In this document: piece after piece, positions 11,011 to 19,804 of the stretch
Position numbering within the stretch: the stretch's first letter is position 1
Layout of the letters: every line of letters starts with the position of its first letter
Notes under the pieces: model-generated
Told to the model about the DNA's origin: nothing
The model's database searches: none
What the model saw: only the letters and a program-made list of their open reading frames with translations
Program-made: the position numbers and the translations under genes
NCBI GenBank assembly: GCA_963738835.1
Contig: CAVTYH010000009.1
Location: forward strand, 248,001-312,000
Source: CAVTYH01 sp963738835
GTDB taxonomy: Bacteria; Planctomycetota; Planctomycetia; Pirellulales; JADZDJ01
DNA length: 64,000 nucleotides
Direction: 5' to 3'

Positions 11011-11050
11011 GTGTACTAGCAGTCAACCCATTAGTGTACCACAAGTCAAC
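11011..11050. promoter_or_regulatory. Putative TetR operator: two 17-bp direct repeats
   Basis: GTGTACTAGCAGTCAAC at 11011-11027 and GTGTACCACAAGTCAAC at 11034-11050 agree at 14 of 17 positions and start 23 bp apart, about two helical turns. They lie just upstream of the TetR gene start and within the divergent spacer, the usual place for a TetR operator. Confidence 0.6.
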
Positions 11051-11173
11051 TTCCTTCGCCAAGCGTTTACGCTCATAGTTTCAGGGCGACGATTGAATTC
11101 GTCGATTCAGGGAAGCCACGAATTCGTTTAGCCCAACCTCACCACGCACCGCACAGTTCGAAGGAGAACCCCC

Positions 11174-11992
11174 ATGACCCGTGTCGCTTTTTTTAGCTAC
11201 AGCATTATTTGCTATTTGCTGTTTTTTGCCACGTACGCCTACATGGCCGGCTTCGTGGGCAATTACGTTGTTCCCAAGTCGATTGATGTGCCGGCGGCGG
11301 CGGACCCCGTGGGCTGGGCCGTGGCCATCAATCTGGCATTGGTCGGTGTGTTCGCGCTCCAGCATTCGGTCATGGCCCGGCCGGCATTCAAAGCCGTATG
11401 GACGCGGCTTGTTCCGCATCCGATTGAGCGCAGCACGTACTTGCTCTTTTCTTGTTTGGTGCTCGCGCTGCTCATGTGGCAATGGCGGCCGATCGACGCT
11501 GTGGTTTGGTCTGTGCCCAGCGGCGTCGGCTATTACTTACTGACCGGGCTGTTTGCCGTCGGCTGGCTGATGGTGCCAACGGTCAGTTTGATGATTAACC
11601 ACTTCGATCTGTTCGGGGTGCGCCAGGGCTGGCTGCATTTGCGCGGCCGCGAAAATACGCCACTGCCGTTCGGCACCCCCATGCTGTACGCCCACATGCG
11701 GCATCCGCTTTACGTGGGTTGGTTCCTGGCGTTTTGGGCGACGCCGTCTATGACTGTCGGCCACCTGCTGTTCGCCGGTTCGCTTACGCTGTACATGGTG
11801 CTGGCTTCGAAGGTGGAGGAGCGCGATTTGGTGCGGCACTTTGGACGGATGTACGAAGAGTACCGCCGACACGTGCCGGCCTTTGTGCCGCGACTGAGCC
11901 GGCCAACGCCCGCGCTCGGTGATATTCGGATTACCCCAACCACGACCGTCGATGCTGCCGTTGCCGATTCACGAGAACTACTCCGTTCTTAA
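11174..11992 (+). CDS. mddA: MddA-like methanethiol S-methyltransferase (NnrU/ICMT-like membrane protein)
   Basis: 272-aa integral membrane protein with about five or six hydrophobic segments. The C-terminal YAHMRHPLYVGWFLAFWATP and EERDLVRHFGRMYEEYRRHVP are the SAM-binding signature of isoprenylcysteine-methyltransferase-like enzymes, and the N-terminal QHSVMARPAFK is found in MddA, which methylates methanethiol to dimethyl sulfide. The ATG follows AGGAGAA. Divergent to a TetR gene, it is probably induced by an effector of that regulator. Related NnrU-type proteins share the fold, so the substrate is inferred from length and motif order. Confidence 0.78.
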   Translation: MTRVAFFSYSIICYLLFFATYAYMAGFVGNYVVPKSIDVPAAADPVGWAVAINLALVGVFALQHSVMARPAFKAVWTRLVPHPIERSTYLLFSCLVLALLMWQWRPIDAVVWSVPSGVGYYLLTGLFAVGWLMVPTVSLMINHFDLFGVRQGWLHLRGRENTPLPFGTPMLYAHMRHPLYVGWFLAFWATPSMTVGHLLFAGSLTLYMVLASKVEERDLVRHFGRMYEEYRRHVPAFVPRLSRPTPALGDIRITPTTTVDAAVADSRELLRS

Positions 11993-12088
11993 CGGTCTTG
12001 GCCGAAGCCAAGTTTTCTGGCCAAAACCCTCGCCGCGCTGCAAACGGCTCGCTATCATGGAAGCGTTCCACCATTCAGGAGCAGCGCT

Positions 12089-12987
12089 ATGGAATGGGAA
12101 GGCCAACGCGAAAGTGAAAATGTTAAAGACGAACGCGCTAACACCGGTGGCGGTTTAGGCGGCATGATGGGCGGGCCGATTCTCGTCCACGGCGGACTCG
12201 GCACGCTGGCGGTAATTCTGCTGGTGTCGCTTGTCTTTGGCGTCAATCCGCTGCAGCTCTTGCAGCAGATGCCGCAAGGCAATCCGGGGGCAAATCCCGG
12301 CGGTGCGCCGGTCGGCATGCAGCCTGGAGGTCAGCCGGTCAACCCGGCGCAGGGCAAACTCGTTAAGTTTGTGAAAGTCATACTGGCCTCAACAGAAGAT
12401 GTTTGGAGCGAGCAGTTCCGGCGCACGGGCCGACAATATCGCAAGCCTACGTTGGAGCTGTTTAACGGCGCCGTTCGCAGCAAGTGCGGATTTTCCAGCG
12501 CCGCAGTCGGTCCGTTTTATTGCCCGGAAGATGAAACAGTGTATCTCGATCTGAGTTTCTTCGACGAGATGGAAAACCGATTTCACGCTGGGGGCGAATT
12601 TGCCGACTCCTATGTCATCGCCCATGAGATCGGCCATCACGTCCAAAAGCAGTTTGGCATTACTGACCAGGTTGATAATCTGCGTCGGCGGGTCAGCGAA
12701 AAGGAAGCCAACCAGCTTTCCGTGCGATTGGAACTGCAGGCCGATTTTTTCGCCGGCGTTTGGGCGCATTATGCCCAGAATCTGAAACTGCAGCCCAGCG
12801 ACATCGAAGAAGCTCTGGCGCCGCCAACTCGATTGGCGACGACAAATTACAAAAGCAAGCCCAAGGCTATGTGGTGCCCGACAGCTTCACGCACGGCTCT
12901 AGCGCCCAGCGCATGAAGTGGTTCAAAAAGGGCTTTGAGACCGGCGACGTCAAGCAAGGCGACACGTTTGGTGCGGAAGATTTGTAA
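12089..12987 (+). CDS. YpfJ/KPN_02809-type neutral zinc metallopeptidase, one frameshift
   Basis: About 298 aa. Layout: short acidic N-terminus, Gly-rich turn, one membrane helix (TLAVILLVSLVFGVNPLQLL), a Pro/Gly-rich linker, then the metallopeptidase domain with FYCPEDETVYLDLSFFDEM, the zinc motif HEIGHH (HEXXH) and the downstream Glu-containing RLELQADFFAGVWAHY. Family members anchor in the membrane and face the periplasm; their substrate is unknown. Near 12823 one G seems missing in GCGCCGCC, after which NSIGDDKLQKQAQGYVVPDSF and the conserved C-terminus continue in the next frame to 12987. Confidence 0.85.
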
Positions 12988-13009
12988 GCCGTCGACCGGC
13001 GATTTACCT

Positions 13010-13462
13010 TTAGACTTCACCAAACCCTTGTGCGAGTAATTCACGCAAGTACTCTTCCCGCGCGGGTTTTGCGCGAAAAAGAAGATAGCTGAGTCGATAA
13101 AGCCCAAATGCGGCAATCATAACCGCGGCTCCATTGACGGTTTCTATTAGAGGCCGTCGACCCGCAAACCACAGCAGCACTACATATGCGAGATAGAATC
13201 CTGCTCCGATTATCAAAAGCCAAATCGCTGTACGAGCCCAGGCCAGCAGAAACGATATGACCGAGAATTTGATGGGACGGCCTTTCCAGCCAATCCGAAA
13301 ACTCCCAACATAATCATCGAAGGATTGGATGGAGCCTTCAATGATCACCCATGTCTTAATGGGAATTATCGGCAGCCATGCAATGACTTGAAATTCGGTG
13401 GCGACGAAGAATTCGCCAGGGACAATATCGCATTTTCCGTACGGTATTCTGCCGGTCCACAC
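13010..13462 (-). CDS. Small membrane protein of unknown function
   Basis: Unrecognised protein of about 150 aa. The in-frame GTG at 13460-13462 lies 7 nt after AGGAG and is preferred to the TTG at 13483. The N-terminal 60 residues are soluble and aromatic (IPYGKCDIVPGEFFVATEFQ, then WLPIIPIKTWVI), followed by two hydrophobic helices separated by a short polar loop (AGRRPLIE) and a charged tail. The N-terminal WLPIIP...W element resembles small planctomycete and proteobacterial proteins that precede paired helices, but no function is known to me. Confidence 0.65.
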   Translation of the reverse strand: MWTGRIPYGKCDIVPGEFFVATEFQVIAWLPIIPIKTWVIIEGSIQSFDDYVGSFRIGWKGRPIKFSVISFLLAWARTAIWLLIIGAGFYLAYVVLLWFAGRRPLIETVNGAAVMIAAFGLYRLSYLLFRAKPAREEYLRELLAQGFGEV

Positions 13463-13497
13463 ACGATATCTCCTAAGAAGCAATCAATCAATTAGAC

Positions 13498-14505
13498 TCA
13501 CCACTCCACCAACTGCCGCTGCTCGCCGCTTTGCCTAATTGCCTCAATCACTCGCATGTTGCCGACTGCGTCCTCCAGCGGCGTCGGTACGGCGGTATTA
13601 TTGAGGACAGCCTGCGAAAACAGATCGCCTTGGATGGTGTACTGATTGCAAATCTCGAACTTGTGTTCGCGAATTTCCGTGCCGTGCTGGTGCCATAGTT
13701 TGCACGGCTTGTCGGGCGGGGCGTTGAAAGGAATTTCGATCTCGATGCGACCTTCGGTCCCAAAAATGTTCACCCGCTGATAAGGCGAAAGCTGCGTTGA
13801 GCATGTGAATGTGGCTGTGCTGGGCTTGTCTTTGGTGCTACCGCGAAATTCCAAAATAGCCGACGTCAGTCGATCGGTCTTGAAGGCTGGATCGTACTCG
13901 ACAATGCCCAGTACGCGCGTCGGCTCGGCCGCGAAAATGAACCGTGACAGCGAGATGCAGTAGCAGCCGACATCCATCAACCCGCCGCCTCCAAGTTCGG
14001 CCATGTTGCGAATGTTCGCCGCGTTGACGTTGTGGTACGAAAAGACCGACTGAATCGTCCGCAGTTCGCCGATCTGTCCTTCCGCCGCCAACTTGCGAGC
14101 CATTTGCCACTGCGGATGGTGGCGATACATGAACGCTTCCATAATCTTTAATTTCGGAAAGCGTTTCGCCGCCGCCAGCAACTGCTCGGCTTCCTGCACA
14201 TTCAGCCCAATCGGCTTCTCGCACAGTACATGCTTGCCGGCTTCCAGCGCTTTGATCGACCACACTACGTGCAAATGATTCGGCAGCGGATTGTAGACCG
14301 CGTCGATTTCCGGATCGGCCAGCAGCGCTTCGTACGATCCATAAGCCTTGCCAATTCCCAATGGCCTAGCCGCAGCCTGAGCACTTTCCAGACTGCGCGA
14401 CGCAATCGCCGTTACCGCGGAATGCTTCCCCGCCTGCATGGCAGGAATCACCTTCTCGGTGCCGATTTTTGCGGTGCTTAGCACACCGAAGCGGACTTTT
14501 TCCAC
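13498..14505 (-). CDS. Gfo/Idh/MocA-family NAD(P)-dependent oxidoreductase
   Basis: 335-aa two-domain sugar-type oxidoreductase. The N-terminal Rossmann fold carries FGVLSTAKIGTEKVIPAM, the second-domain link contains the family's CEKPIGLNVQEAEQL with the catalytic-region Lys, and the C-terminal dehydrogenase domain has GGGLMDVGCYCISLSRF, which together with ILEFRGSTKDKPS resembles the 1,5-anhydro-D-fructose reductase or glucose-fructose oxidoreductase-like subgroup. Start is GTG at 14505. No signal peptide, so it is cytoplasmic, unlike many planctomycete family members. The sugar substrate cannot be told from sequence. The gene is only 14 bp upstream of, and codirectional with, the small membrane protein at 13010. 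Confidence 0.88.
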   Translation of the reverse strand: MEKVRFGVLSTAKIGTEKVIPAMQAGKHSAVTAIASRSLESAQAAARPLGIGKAYGSYEALLADPEIDAVYNPLPNHLHVVWSIKALEAGKHVLCEKPIGLNVQEAEQLLAAAKRFPKLKIMEAFMYRHHPQWQMARKLAAEGQIGELRTIQSVFSYHNVNAANIRNMAELGGGGLMDVGCYCISLSRFIFAAEPTRVLGIVEYDPAFKTDRLTSAILEFRGSTKDKPSTATFTCSTQLSPYQRVNIFGTEGRIEIEIPFNAPPDKPCKLWHQHGTEIREHKFEICNQYTIQGDLFSQAVLNNTAVPTPLEDAVGNMRVIEAIRQSGEQRQLVEW

Positions 14506-14743
14506 GGAGTTAACTCATTTCGTCAGGATGATTGGATTTTGGAAAGTGCATCGCAGGCAGATCGATAGAAGTCTCCGGTCTGCCGAGCGGTCGGGCGTCG
14601 CAATATATACGGCGACATACTGGCAAGCCAGCACTCTTCTCCAGCGAATGTTCCACACACCCGGCTTTGCAAATATTATCCAAAACTTATCCAGATTTTA
14701 AAAGTAACAAGCCTTCAACACTCCCGCTCGCAGAAGACAGAAC

Positions 14744-14797
14744 ACCGCTACATTTGCGGTCGCCAAGAACATTAAAACATGAAAGCGAGTGCGAGCC
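14744..14797 (+). promoter_or_regulatory. Conserved leader of tandem gene A
   Basis: A small hairpin (ACCGC, loop, GCGGT at 14744-14760) is followed by AAAACATGAAAGCGAGTGCGAGCC ending at the ATG of 14798 (written in two halves: AAAACATGAAAG then CGAGTGCGAGCC). Nearly the same arrangement precedes the other three genes of the array. Confidence 0.55.
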
Positions 14798-16341
14798 ATG
14801 AAAAGTTTTCTGACCACGTTACGTACCTCTTTGTTGGCCATTGGGGCTGCCGGTATGTTGATGCCATCTGCGGTCTGGGCGAAAGGGCCCAGCGGTGGCG
14901 GCGGATCGTCGTTTCCGTTCACGCATCGGCCCAGCGGCACGTCCAGTTCGTCGGCTGCTTCCAGTGCCACCAACAAATCGAACAACAGTGCGAAGAACAA
15001 TTCGAGCGGCAGCGGCAAGCCGGCCAAGAACGGCAACACCGGCTACACCGGAATGGGAATGCCGAAACAGCATCGGCCGGCCGATCTCGGCAAGATTTTC
15101 GGCCACCTGCCGACGATGAGCGATGATTCCGATTCGGGCATGCCCGTCAGTTCGATGGCGAATCAGCCGATGCCGGTGACCGCCTCGGTTCCCAGCCAGA
15201 ACGTGATGGATATTATCAGCGATCTGGGCGATGACCTCGGCGATGCCGCCAATGATGCAGGGCAAGTTGTCAGCGATGTTACAACGGGAATCGTGGGTGC
15301 GGCGACCGATGCCGGCAACGATGTCTCAGATGCCACAGACGCGGTGATCAATGCAGTTGGAGAGATTGCGAACAGCGCCTCACAATTTCCTGGACCAACC
15401 GGTGTACTCGCGGCGGGAATTGCTTCCGGCGGCGTCGTAGCGGCAGTTATCTTGGCAGAAGGGATTGGGACTACTATCGGTCTTGCCGCGAAAGACGGCA
15501 ACCCTAACAAACAGGATCCCTCGCAGTTAACCAACGGCTCTGGCTCGCAAAACAAGAGCGGCACGCAAACGAACCCAGCGACCGGCGGATCGTCATCGCC
15601 AAGCACGTCGGGTAGCGAAAAGTCGATCACGCCGACGCTCGAGCGCGCGGAGTGACAAGCGAGAAGACCGCGGTCAATTACAAAGTGCCCCTTTACGGCA
15701 CTTCGTCCAAGCCCTCCAATGACGTTGGTACGATTCACGATCTCGGCGATCCGGTCCATCACGTATCTACTCCCAATCCACTGCCGCTTCCCAAACCGAA
15801 GCCGAAGCCCAATCCACCCAAGCCGAATCCGACTCCAAATCCAACGCCGTGCCCCTCGGGACCAATTTTCGGCAGCGGATCACCAAGTGACGATTCCACG
15901 TCAGTTCCTTCGAACGACGTGACGACAACCGATGGCACGGCGGTTGCCAGCGGCGTCGATCTGGTGTTGGAAGACGTGAAACTTGCTGCTCCGGCCACGT
16001 TGGTCGCCGGACCAGCCTACACGGTGAAGTTCCGCAATCAAGGCTCGCAAGACGCCGGCAAGTTCGAAGTCGGATTACTCGCCGGAGTGAACGGCAGATT
16101 GACGCAAGACGCGCCCCGGGCTGTGATCGAAGTGAAGTCGCTGCCGGCGGGCAAATCGGCTGAAGTCACCTTGCGGCTGCCGCAATCGGCCCTGAAGCTG
16201 CTCGGCGCGAACGGCAGACCAGCCGCATTCACGCACCTATTCGTAGCCGTCGATTTGCTGAACACGGTGGCGGAATCCGATGAAACCAACAACACGGCAG
16301 TTGTCGCCCGGACCGAGTTGGAAACCATTGCTGCCCAATAA
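14798..16341 (+). CDS. Exported low-complexity protein with C-terminal CARDB domain (array gene A), frame break near 15652
   Basis: First of four tandem paralogues. It has a Sec signal peptide (MKSFLTTLRTSLLAIGAAG to VWA), a Ser/Asn/Gly-rich disordered region, a helical Asp/Ala-rich stretch (ISDLGDDLGDAANDAGQVV), a Pro/Lys/Asn repeat tract, and a CARDB domain of about 110 residues (LVLEDVKLAAPATLVAG to AESDETNNTAVV), an immunoglobulin-like fold common in surface proteins. The reading frame changes at 15652, where a GTG overlaps the first frame's TGA. Array gene B contains both halves in one frame, so this is probably an indel; a translationally coupled pair is the alternative. The GTG at 14789 is less likely as start because the paralogues all begin MKS/MNS. 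Confidence 0.72.
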
Positions 16342-16363
16342 CTTCCGTCTACTAAATCTGCGC

Positions 16364-16394
16364 AGCTCAGGGGTTGCAACCCCTGGGCTTTTTT
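16364..16394 (+). terminator. Rho-independent terminator after array gene A
   Basis: A stem centred on CAGGGGTTGCAACCCCTG with flanking AGCT/GGGCT is followed by six T residues. The same hairpin ends array genes B and C. Confidence 0.9.
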
Positions 16395-16436
16395 CATCTT
16401 GTAGCATCCTGTGCCAATCCCCGCTTACTGGGGTAG

Positions 16437-16492
16437 AAGGCCGCAGGGTGTGCCGCCTCTAAAACCTCAAAACATGAAAGCGAGCGTGGATC
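16437..16492 (+). promoter_or_regulatory. Conserved leader of tandem gene B
   Basis: GGCCGCAGGGTGTGCCGCC followed by CTCAAAACATGAAAGCGAGC and GTGGATC directly before the ATG. It is close in sequence and spacing to the leaders of genes A, C and D. Confidence 0.55.
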
Positions 16493-17860
16493 ATGAATAG
16501 CTGGACAACAAACTTCCGTAAGAGCTTGGTAACCCTGGCGACGGCCGGCATGTTAGTTCCTTCGACGGTTTTGGCTGGCGGAGGCGGCGGAGGACATCCG
16601 CACGGGCCACATAATCCTTCCATCCAAACCTCGCTGAACTCACCGCTGCATATCAGCGGCAGCACCAGCAGCAACGCCACCATCAGCTCCAGCAGCGGGA
16701 AGGCAGTCGCCCCCACGATTCATAACAACGCCAATAACCCAGTCCTTGGTAGTGGTACTTCCACTACCAGCAAACAAACAAAAATTGTCGCTTCGGCGTC
16801 GAACTTAAACGGCAGCGTCACTCCCGCTGGCGGCTTAACAGTCGTCCACAGCAAGAACGTCATGGATCTTCCGTACAATCCCGCGAACCCACTTGGCAGT
16901 GTCGCAAGCGATCCCCTGGGGTCTCTTAACCAGGCAATCACGTCCGAATTAAACGGTCCGAACACAACAACGGCTACGGAAAATGATAAAGCAAACTCGC
17001 TTACCAATGGTTCGCAAGGCCAGTACGGCGATGGCGCCTCGATGGGGACCTATCCTGCTGCTGGGACATCAAAAAATCCGGCGAAACCAGCCGCCAAGAA
17101 AGACTTCGGAGCCATCTCGAATCAATCGACCTTGAACACAACGGTTCACGAACACACTTCGAATGTGCAAACGCTCAGCAATGTGAGTTCCAGCGACCTA
17201 GGCAAGAACAATGTTTTGAATCGGAACGATTTTGCCACCGTCAAGAATGCGACAGGAAGTGACATTGGGAAAAATGCCAAAGGTGCAGCCGGAAGTTCCG
17301 CACCCCAACCGAATCCTCCGGCTCCGCCGAAACCCATGCATAAGCCCTATCCGTTTCCATCGGGCTCGGTGTTTGGCGATGGATCGGACGACGGCACGGC
17401 ATCGTCGGGCAGCACGGACGATACGAATGCAACGACTCCTGCGACCGAAACTCCGGTCGCTGCCAGCGGCGTCGATCTAGTGTTGGAAGATGTGAAGCTG
17501 GCCGCGCCGGCCACGCTGGTCGCGGGACCGGCGTACACGGTGAAGTTCCGCAATCAGGGCACACTGGCCGCCGGCAAGTTTAAGGTCGCCATTTTCGCTG
17601 GATTGAGCGATAAGCCGACCGCCGATGCACCCCGAGCGATGGTCGAAGTGAAATCACTGGCAGCCGGCGAAGTTAAAGAAGTCACCCTGCGACTTTCTGC
17701 TAAGGCGATGAGAATGGTTGCTGCCAAGAATGCTCAGCCATCCGCCTTCACTCACCTATTCGTGGCGGTCGATCTGACCAACACCGTGGCCGAGACCGAC
17801 GAAACCAACAACACGGCCGCTGTCGAACGCTTGAGCTTGGAGGCAGCCGTAGCCAAATAG
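16493..17860 (+). CDS. Exported low-complexity protein with C-terminal CARDB domain (array gene B)
   Basis: 455 aa in one intact frame, the best-preserved form of the A/B type. A Sec signal peptide (to about residue 28, VLAGGGGGG) leads into a Ser/Asn/Thr-rich disordered region of some 280 residues with VVHSKNVMDLPYNPANPLGS, a Pro-rich hinge (PNPPAPPKPMHKPYPFPSG), and a CARDB domain (SGVDLVLEDVKLAAPATLVA to AETDETNNTAAV) that is nearly identical to that of gene A, also at DNA level. No Cys residues, no catalytic motif, no sorting signal or transmembrane helix at the C-terminus, so the protein is probably secreted or held on the surface by interactions. Own leader and terminator. Confidence 0.8.
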   Translation: MNSWTTNFRKSLVTLATAGMLVPSTVLAGGGGGGHPHGPHNPSIQTSLNSPLHISGSTSSNATISSSSGKAVAPTIHNNANNPVLGSGTSTTSKQTKIVASASNLNGSVTPAGGLTVVHSKNVMDLPYNPANPLGSVASDPLGSLNQAITSELNGPNTTTATENDKANSLTNGSQGQYGDGASMGTYPAAGTSKNPAKPAAKKDFGAISNQSTLNTTVHEHTSNVQTLSNVSSSDLGKNNVLNRNDFATVKNATGSDIGKNAKGAAGSSAPQPNPPAPPKPMHKPYPFPSGSVFGDGSDDGTASSGSTDDTNATTPATETPVAASGVDLVLEDVKLAAPATLVAGPAYTVKFRNQGTLAAGKFKVAIFAGLSDKPTADAPRAMVEVKSLAAGEVKEVTLRLSAKAMRMVAAKNAQPSAFTHLFVAVDLTNTVAETDETNNTAAVERLSLEAAVAK

Positions 17861-17887
17861 TCAATGTCTTGAACTTTAACCGCGCAA

Positions 17888-17918
17888 AGCCCAGGGATTG
17901 CAACCCCTGGGCTTTTTT
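17888..17918 (+). terminator. Rho-independent terminator after array gene B
   Basis: AGCCCAGGGATTGCAACCCC then TGGGCTTTTTT. One stem mismatch relative to the copy after gene C, otherwise identical. Confidence 0.9.
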
Positions 17919-17960
17919 CACGTAACGATTCATCGCATTTAACGCTCACGGGAGTAGCAG

Positions 17961-18015
17961 ACCGCAGGCTTTGCGGCCTCAAAAACCTCTCAAAACAAGA
18001 AAGTGAGCGTGGATC
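17961..18015 (+). promoter_or_regulatory. Conserved leader of tandem gene C
   Basis: Hairpin CCGCA-GGCTT-TGCGG at about 17962-17976, followed by CTCAAAACAAGAAAGTGAGC and GTGGATC before the ATG. Confidence 0.55.
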
Positions 18016-19638
18016 ATGAAAAGTTTGCTGAACAAGTTTCGGATGTCGGTCATCGCTTTGGCGGCCCTCGGCACAGCCTTCCCCCAAACGGGCTGGGCCG
18101 CCCATGTGACAAGCAATGTCGGCAAATCCAGTGCCAGCGCGATGCCTTCCAACGTCGTCGGTCGGGTTTCCAACAATTTCGGCACGACGAGCAAGCTAGC
18201 GACGAGCAACAGCAGCCAAATCAGTGCCGTGCAAAAGGCCACGAACTCCGGCATCATTACCGTCGGCGGCAAGAAATCGGTCAGCAACAGCAGTCTCAAG
18301 CTGGGCGATGCTGTCAGCTTGAACCCACAACCGCTACCGCCCAAAGATGCTTCACGAATGATCGTTGATTTTGGTGACAAAGTCAGCTTAAATCCGCAGC
18401 CGCTGCCGCCAAAGCAACATATTTTCGGCAAAGTCACGAATTCCGGCACCGTGATCGATGGAACTGACAATCTGCATGCCTGGCCGACCGATCACCACGG
18501 TGCGAGTGACGGATCGAAATTCAATTTGCAAAGTCTCAGCAGAGCTGTTCAATCGCCCGCATTCCTCAAAGCCACCACTGAAAAGAAAAACACTGTCCAG
18601 ACTGCAGTGACTCCATCTGCCAATCTGGGCATTTTTGCCAATCGATTCGGGACTTCCGACAGCAAACTCACACCCGCGGTTTTGGGGACGAACGGTGGCG
18701 TGCTGCCGTTTACCGATGCACAAGTCGGAGCGAAACACCGAGCGATCACGAAGGATAACTACGACCAGTGGAAACTGGACCACGGCGGCCAAAACGCAGT
18801 CGGAGGCCCCGACTGGTCCACCGCCAGCGATTTCTCCAAGGCGACCGGCTCCGGCAAAGTCGACGACGGCAGCGATCTGGTGGTTGGCCCCGCTCCGCAC
18901 GCAATTGTTAAGCGGTTAAAAGCTGACCCCTACAAGAAGCTGAAAAACAGCGATTCGGGGGTCGATTTCGGCTCCGATTCAGAGAGCTACCCTGCCCACC
19001 AAGGCTTTTTCGACGCGAACGACGCGACGGCTACAAAACTGCAATCGGTCGCCAATTTCAATCAATCGTCGGCCGCCGCGCTGACGCCGAGCAGGCTGCA
19101 AAGCAATATGAATCGCAGCAATTTCAAACAAATTGTGGCTGGCAGCTCGCAAACCCGCGACTTTATCGACGATATCGGAAATGGCATTTCCGATGGTGCC
19201 AAAGCCTTCGGAGAAGTCGTCGGCGATGCCGCTAAAGCCTACGGCCATGCCGTCGAGGGATTGGTCGAATGGGAGGTCAACAGCATCAATGATCCCGCCT
19301 CGATCTTCGCTCCCTCTCACGGCTCTGAACCCAGTTCGCCCGCGCAAGTGCTGGATGCCAACCAGTTCACCCAACACACGCAGGGCCGCGTGAACAAGGT
19401 GCCGCTGCTTTACAAGGGTAAGAACCTAACGACCGAGGTGGTTGGCCGTGCCGACAAGGAAATTACTCCGAACAAGATGGCCGCTGCCAACGTCACCCGT
19501 GTTCAAACCGGCATTACCCCTGCCAAAATGGAGGCTGCCAATAGCGTTGGCATCCTGCAGAATTACACGCCCGCTGGTATGGCAGCAGCCAATGCCGGTG
19601 GCTTCGACAACACTCACGTTTTCCCCATCGTGCATTAA
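18016..19638 (+). CDS. Exported protein with paired LNPQPLPPK motifs, no CARDB domain (array gene C)
   Basis: 540 aa. A Sec signal peptide (cleavage near GWAA, residue 29) is followed by Ser/Asn-rich sequence, QKATNSGIITVGGKK, then two copies of a GDxVSLNPQPLPPK unit (about residues 97-110 and 120-133), a second NSG element (VTNSGTVIDG), and NLHAWPTDHHG. The long central region is unrecognised; near residue 390 a helical Ala/Gly stretch (DGAKAFGEVVGDAAKAYG) appears, and the C-terminus has three ITPxxMxAAN-like repeats. Unlike A, B and D there is no CARDB domain. The N-terminal third is clearly paralogous to gene D, so C may be D-type with a replaced C-terminus. Function unknown; probably extracellular. 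Confidence 0.75.
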   Translation: MKSLLNKFRMSVIALAALGTAFPQTGWAAHVTSNVGKSSASAMPSNVVGRVSNNFGTTSKLATSNSSQISAVQKATNSGIITVGGKKSVSNSSLKLGDAVSLNPQPLPPKDASRMIVDFGDKVSLNPQPLPPKQHIFGKVTNSGTVIDGTDNLHAWPTDHHGASDGSKFNLQSLSRAVQSPAFLKATTEKKNTVQTAVTPSANLGIFANRFGTSDSKLTPAVLGTNGGVLPFTDAQVGAKHRAITKDNYDQWKLDHGGQNAVGGPDWSTASDFSKATGSGKVDDGSDLVVGPAPHAIVKRLKADPYKKLKNSDSGVDFGSDSESYPAHQGFFDANDATATKLQSVANFNQSSAAALTPSRLQSNMNRSNFKQIVAGSSQTRDFIDDIGNGISDGAKAFGEVVGDAAKAYGHAVEGLVEWEVNSINDPASIFAPSHGSEPSSPAQVLDANQFTQHTQGRVNKVPLLYKGKNLTTEVVGRADKEITPNKMAAANVTRVQTGITPAKMEAANSVGILQNYTPAGMAAANAGGFDNTHVFPIVH

Positions 19639-19675
19639 GTCCCGACCGCGATTACTTCCGAAAACAGCTCATCCA

Positions 19676-19706
19676 AGCCCAGGGGTTGCAACCCCTGGGC
19701 TTTTTT
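19676..19706 (+). terminator. Rho-independent terminator after array gene C
   Basis: AGCCCAGGGGTTGCAACCCC then TGGGCTTTTTT: a perfect stem followed by six T residues. Confidence 0.92.
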
Positions 19707-19748
19707 CGTGTAACGACGCACTTTATTTCACGCTCATCTGGAAAGAAG

Positions 19749-19804
19749 GTCGCAGGGTTGCGGCTGCACAAAATTCTTCCCCTAAAAAACAGCGAGCGTG
19801 GATC
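19749..19804 (+). promoter_or_regulatory. Conserved leader of tandem gene D
   Basis: GTCGCAGGGTTGCGGC hairpin-like element followed, 35 bp later, by AAAAAACAGCGAGCGTGGATC before the ATG (first half AAAAAACAGC, second half GAGCGTGGATC), matching the other leaders. Confidence 0.5.

Noticed and set aside
16364..19706. CRISPR array, because similar short elements recur at intervals
   Set aside because: The recurring elements are intergenic terminators about 1.5-1.8 kb apart, each followed by T-runs.
19442..19804. Longer start for array gene D
   Set aside because: It would read through the stop of gene C and its terminator; the MKS start at 19805 matches all paralogues.
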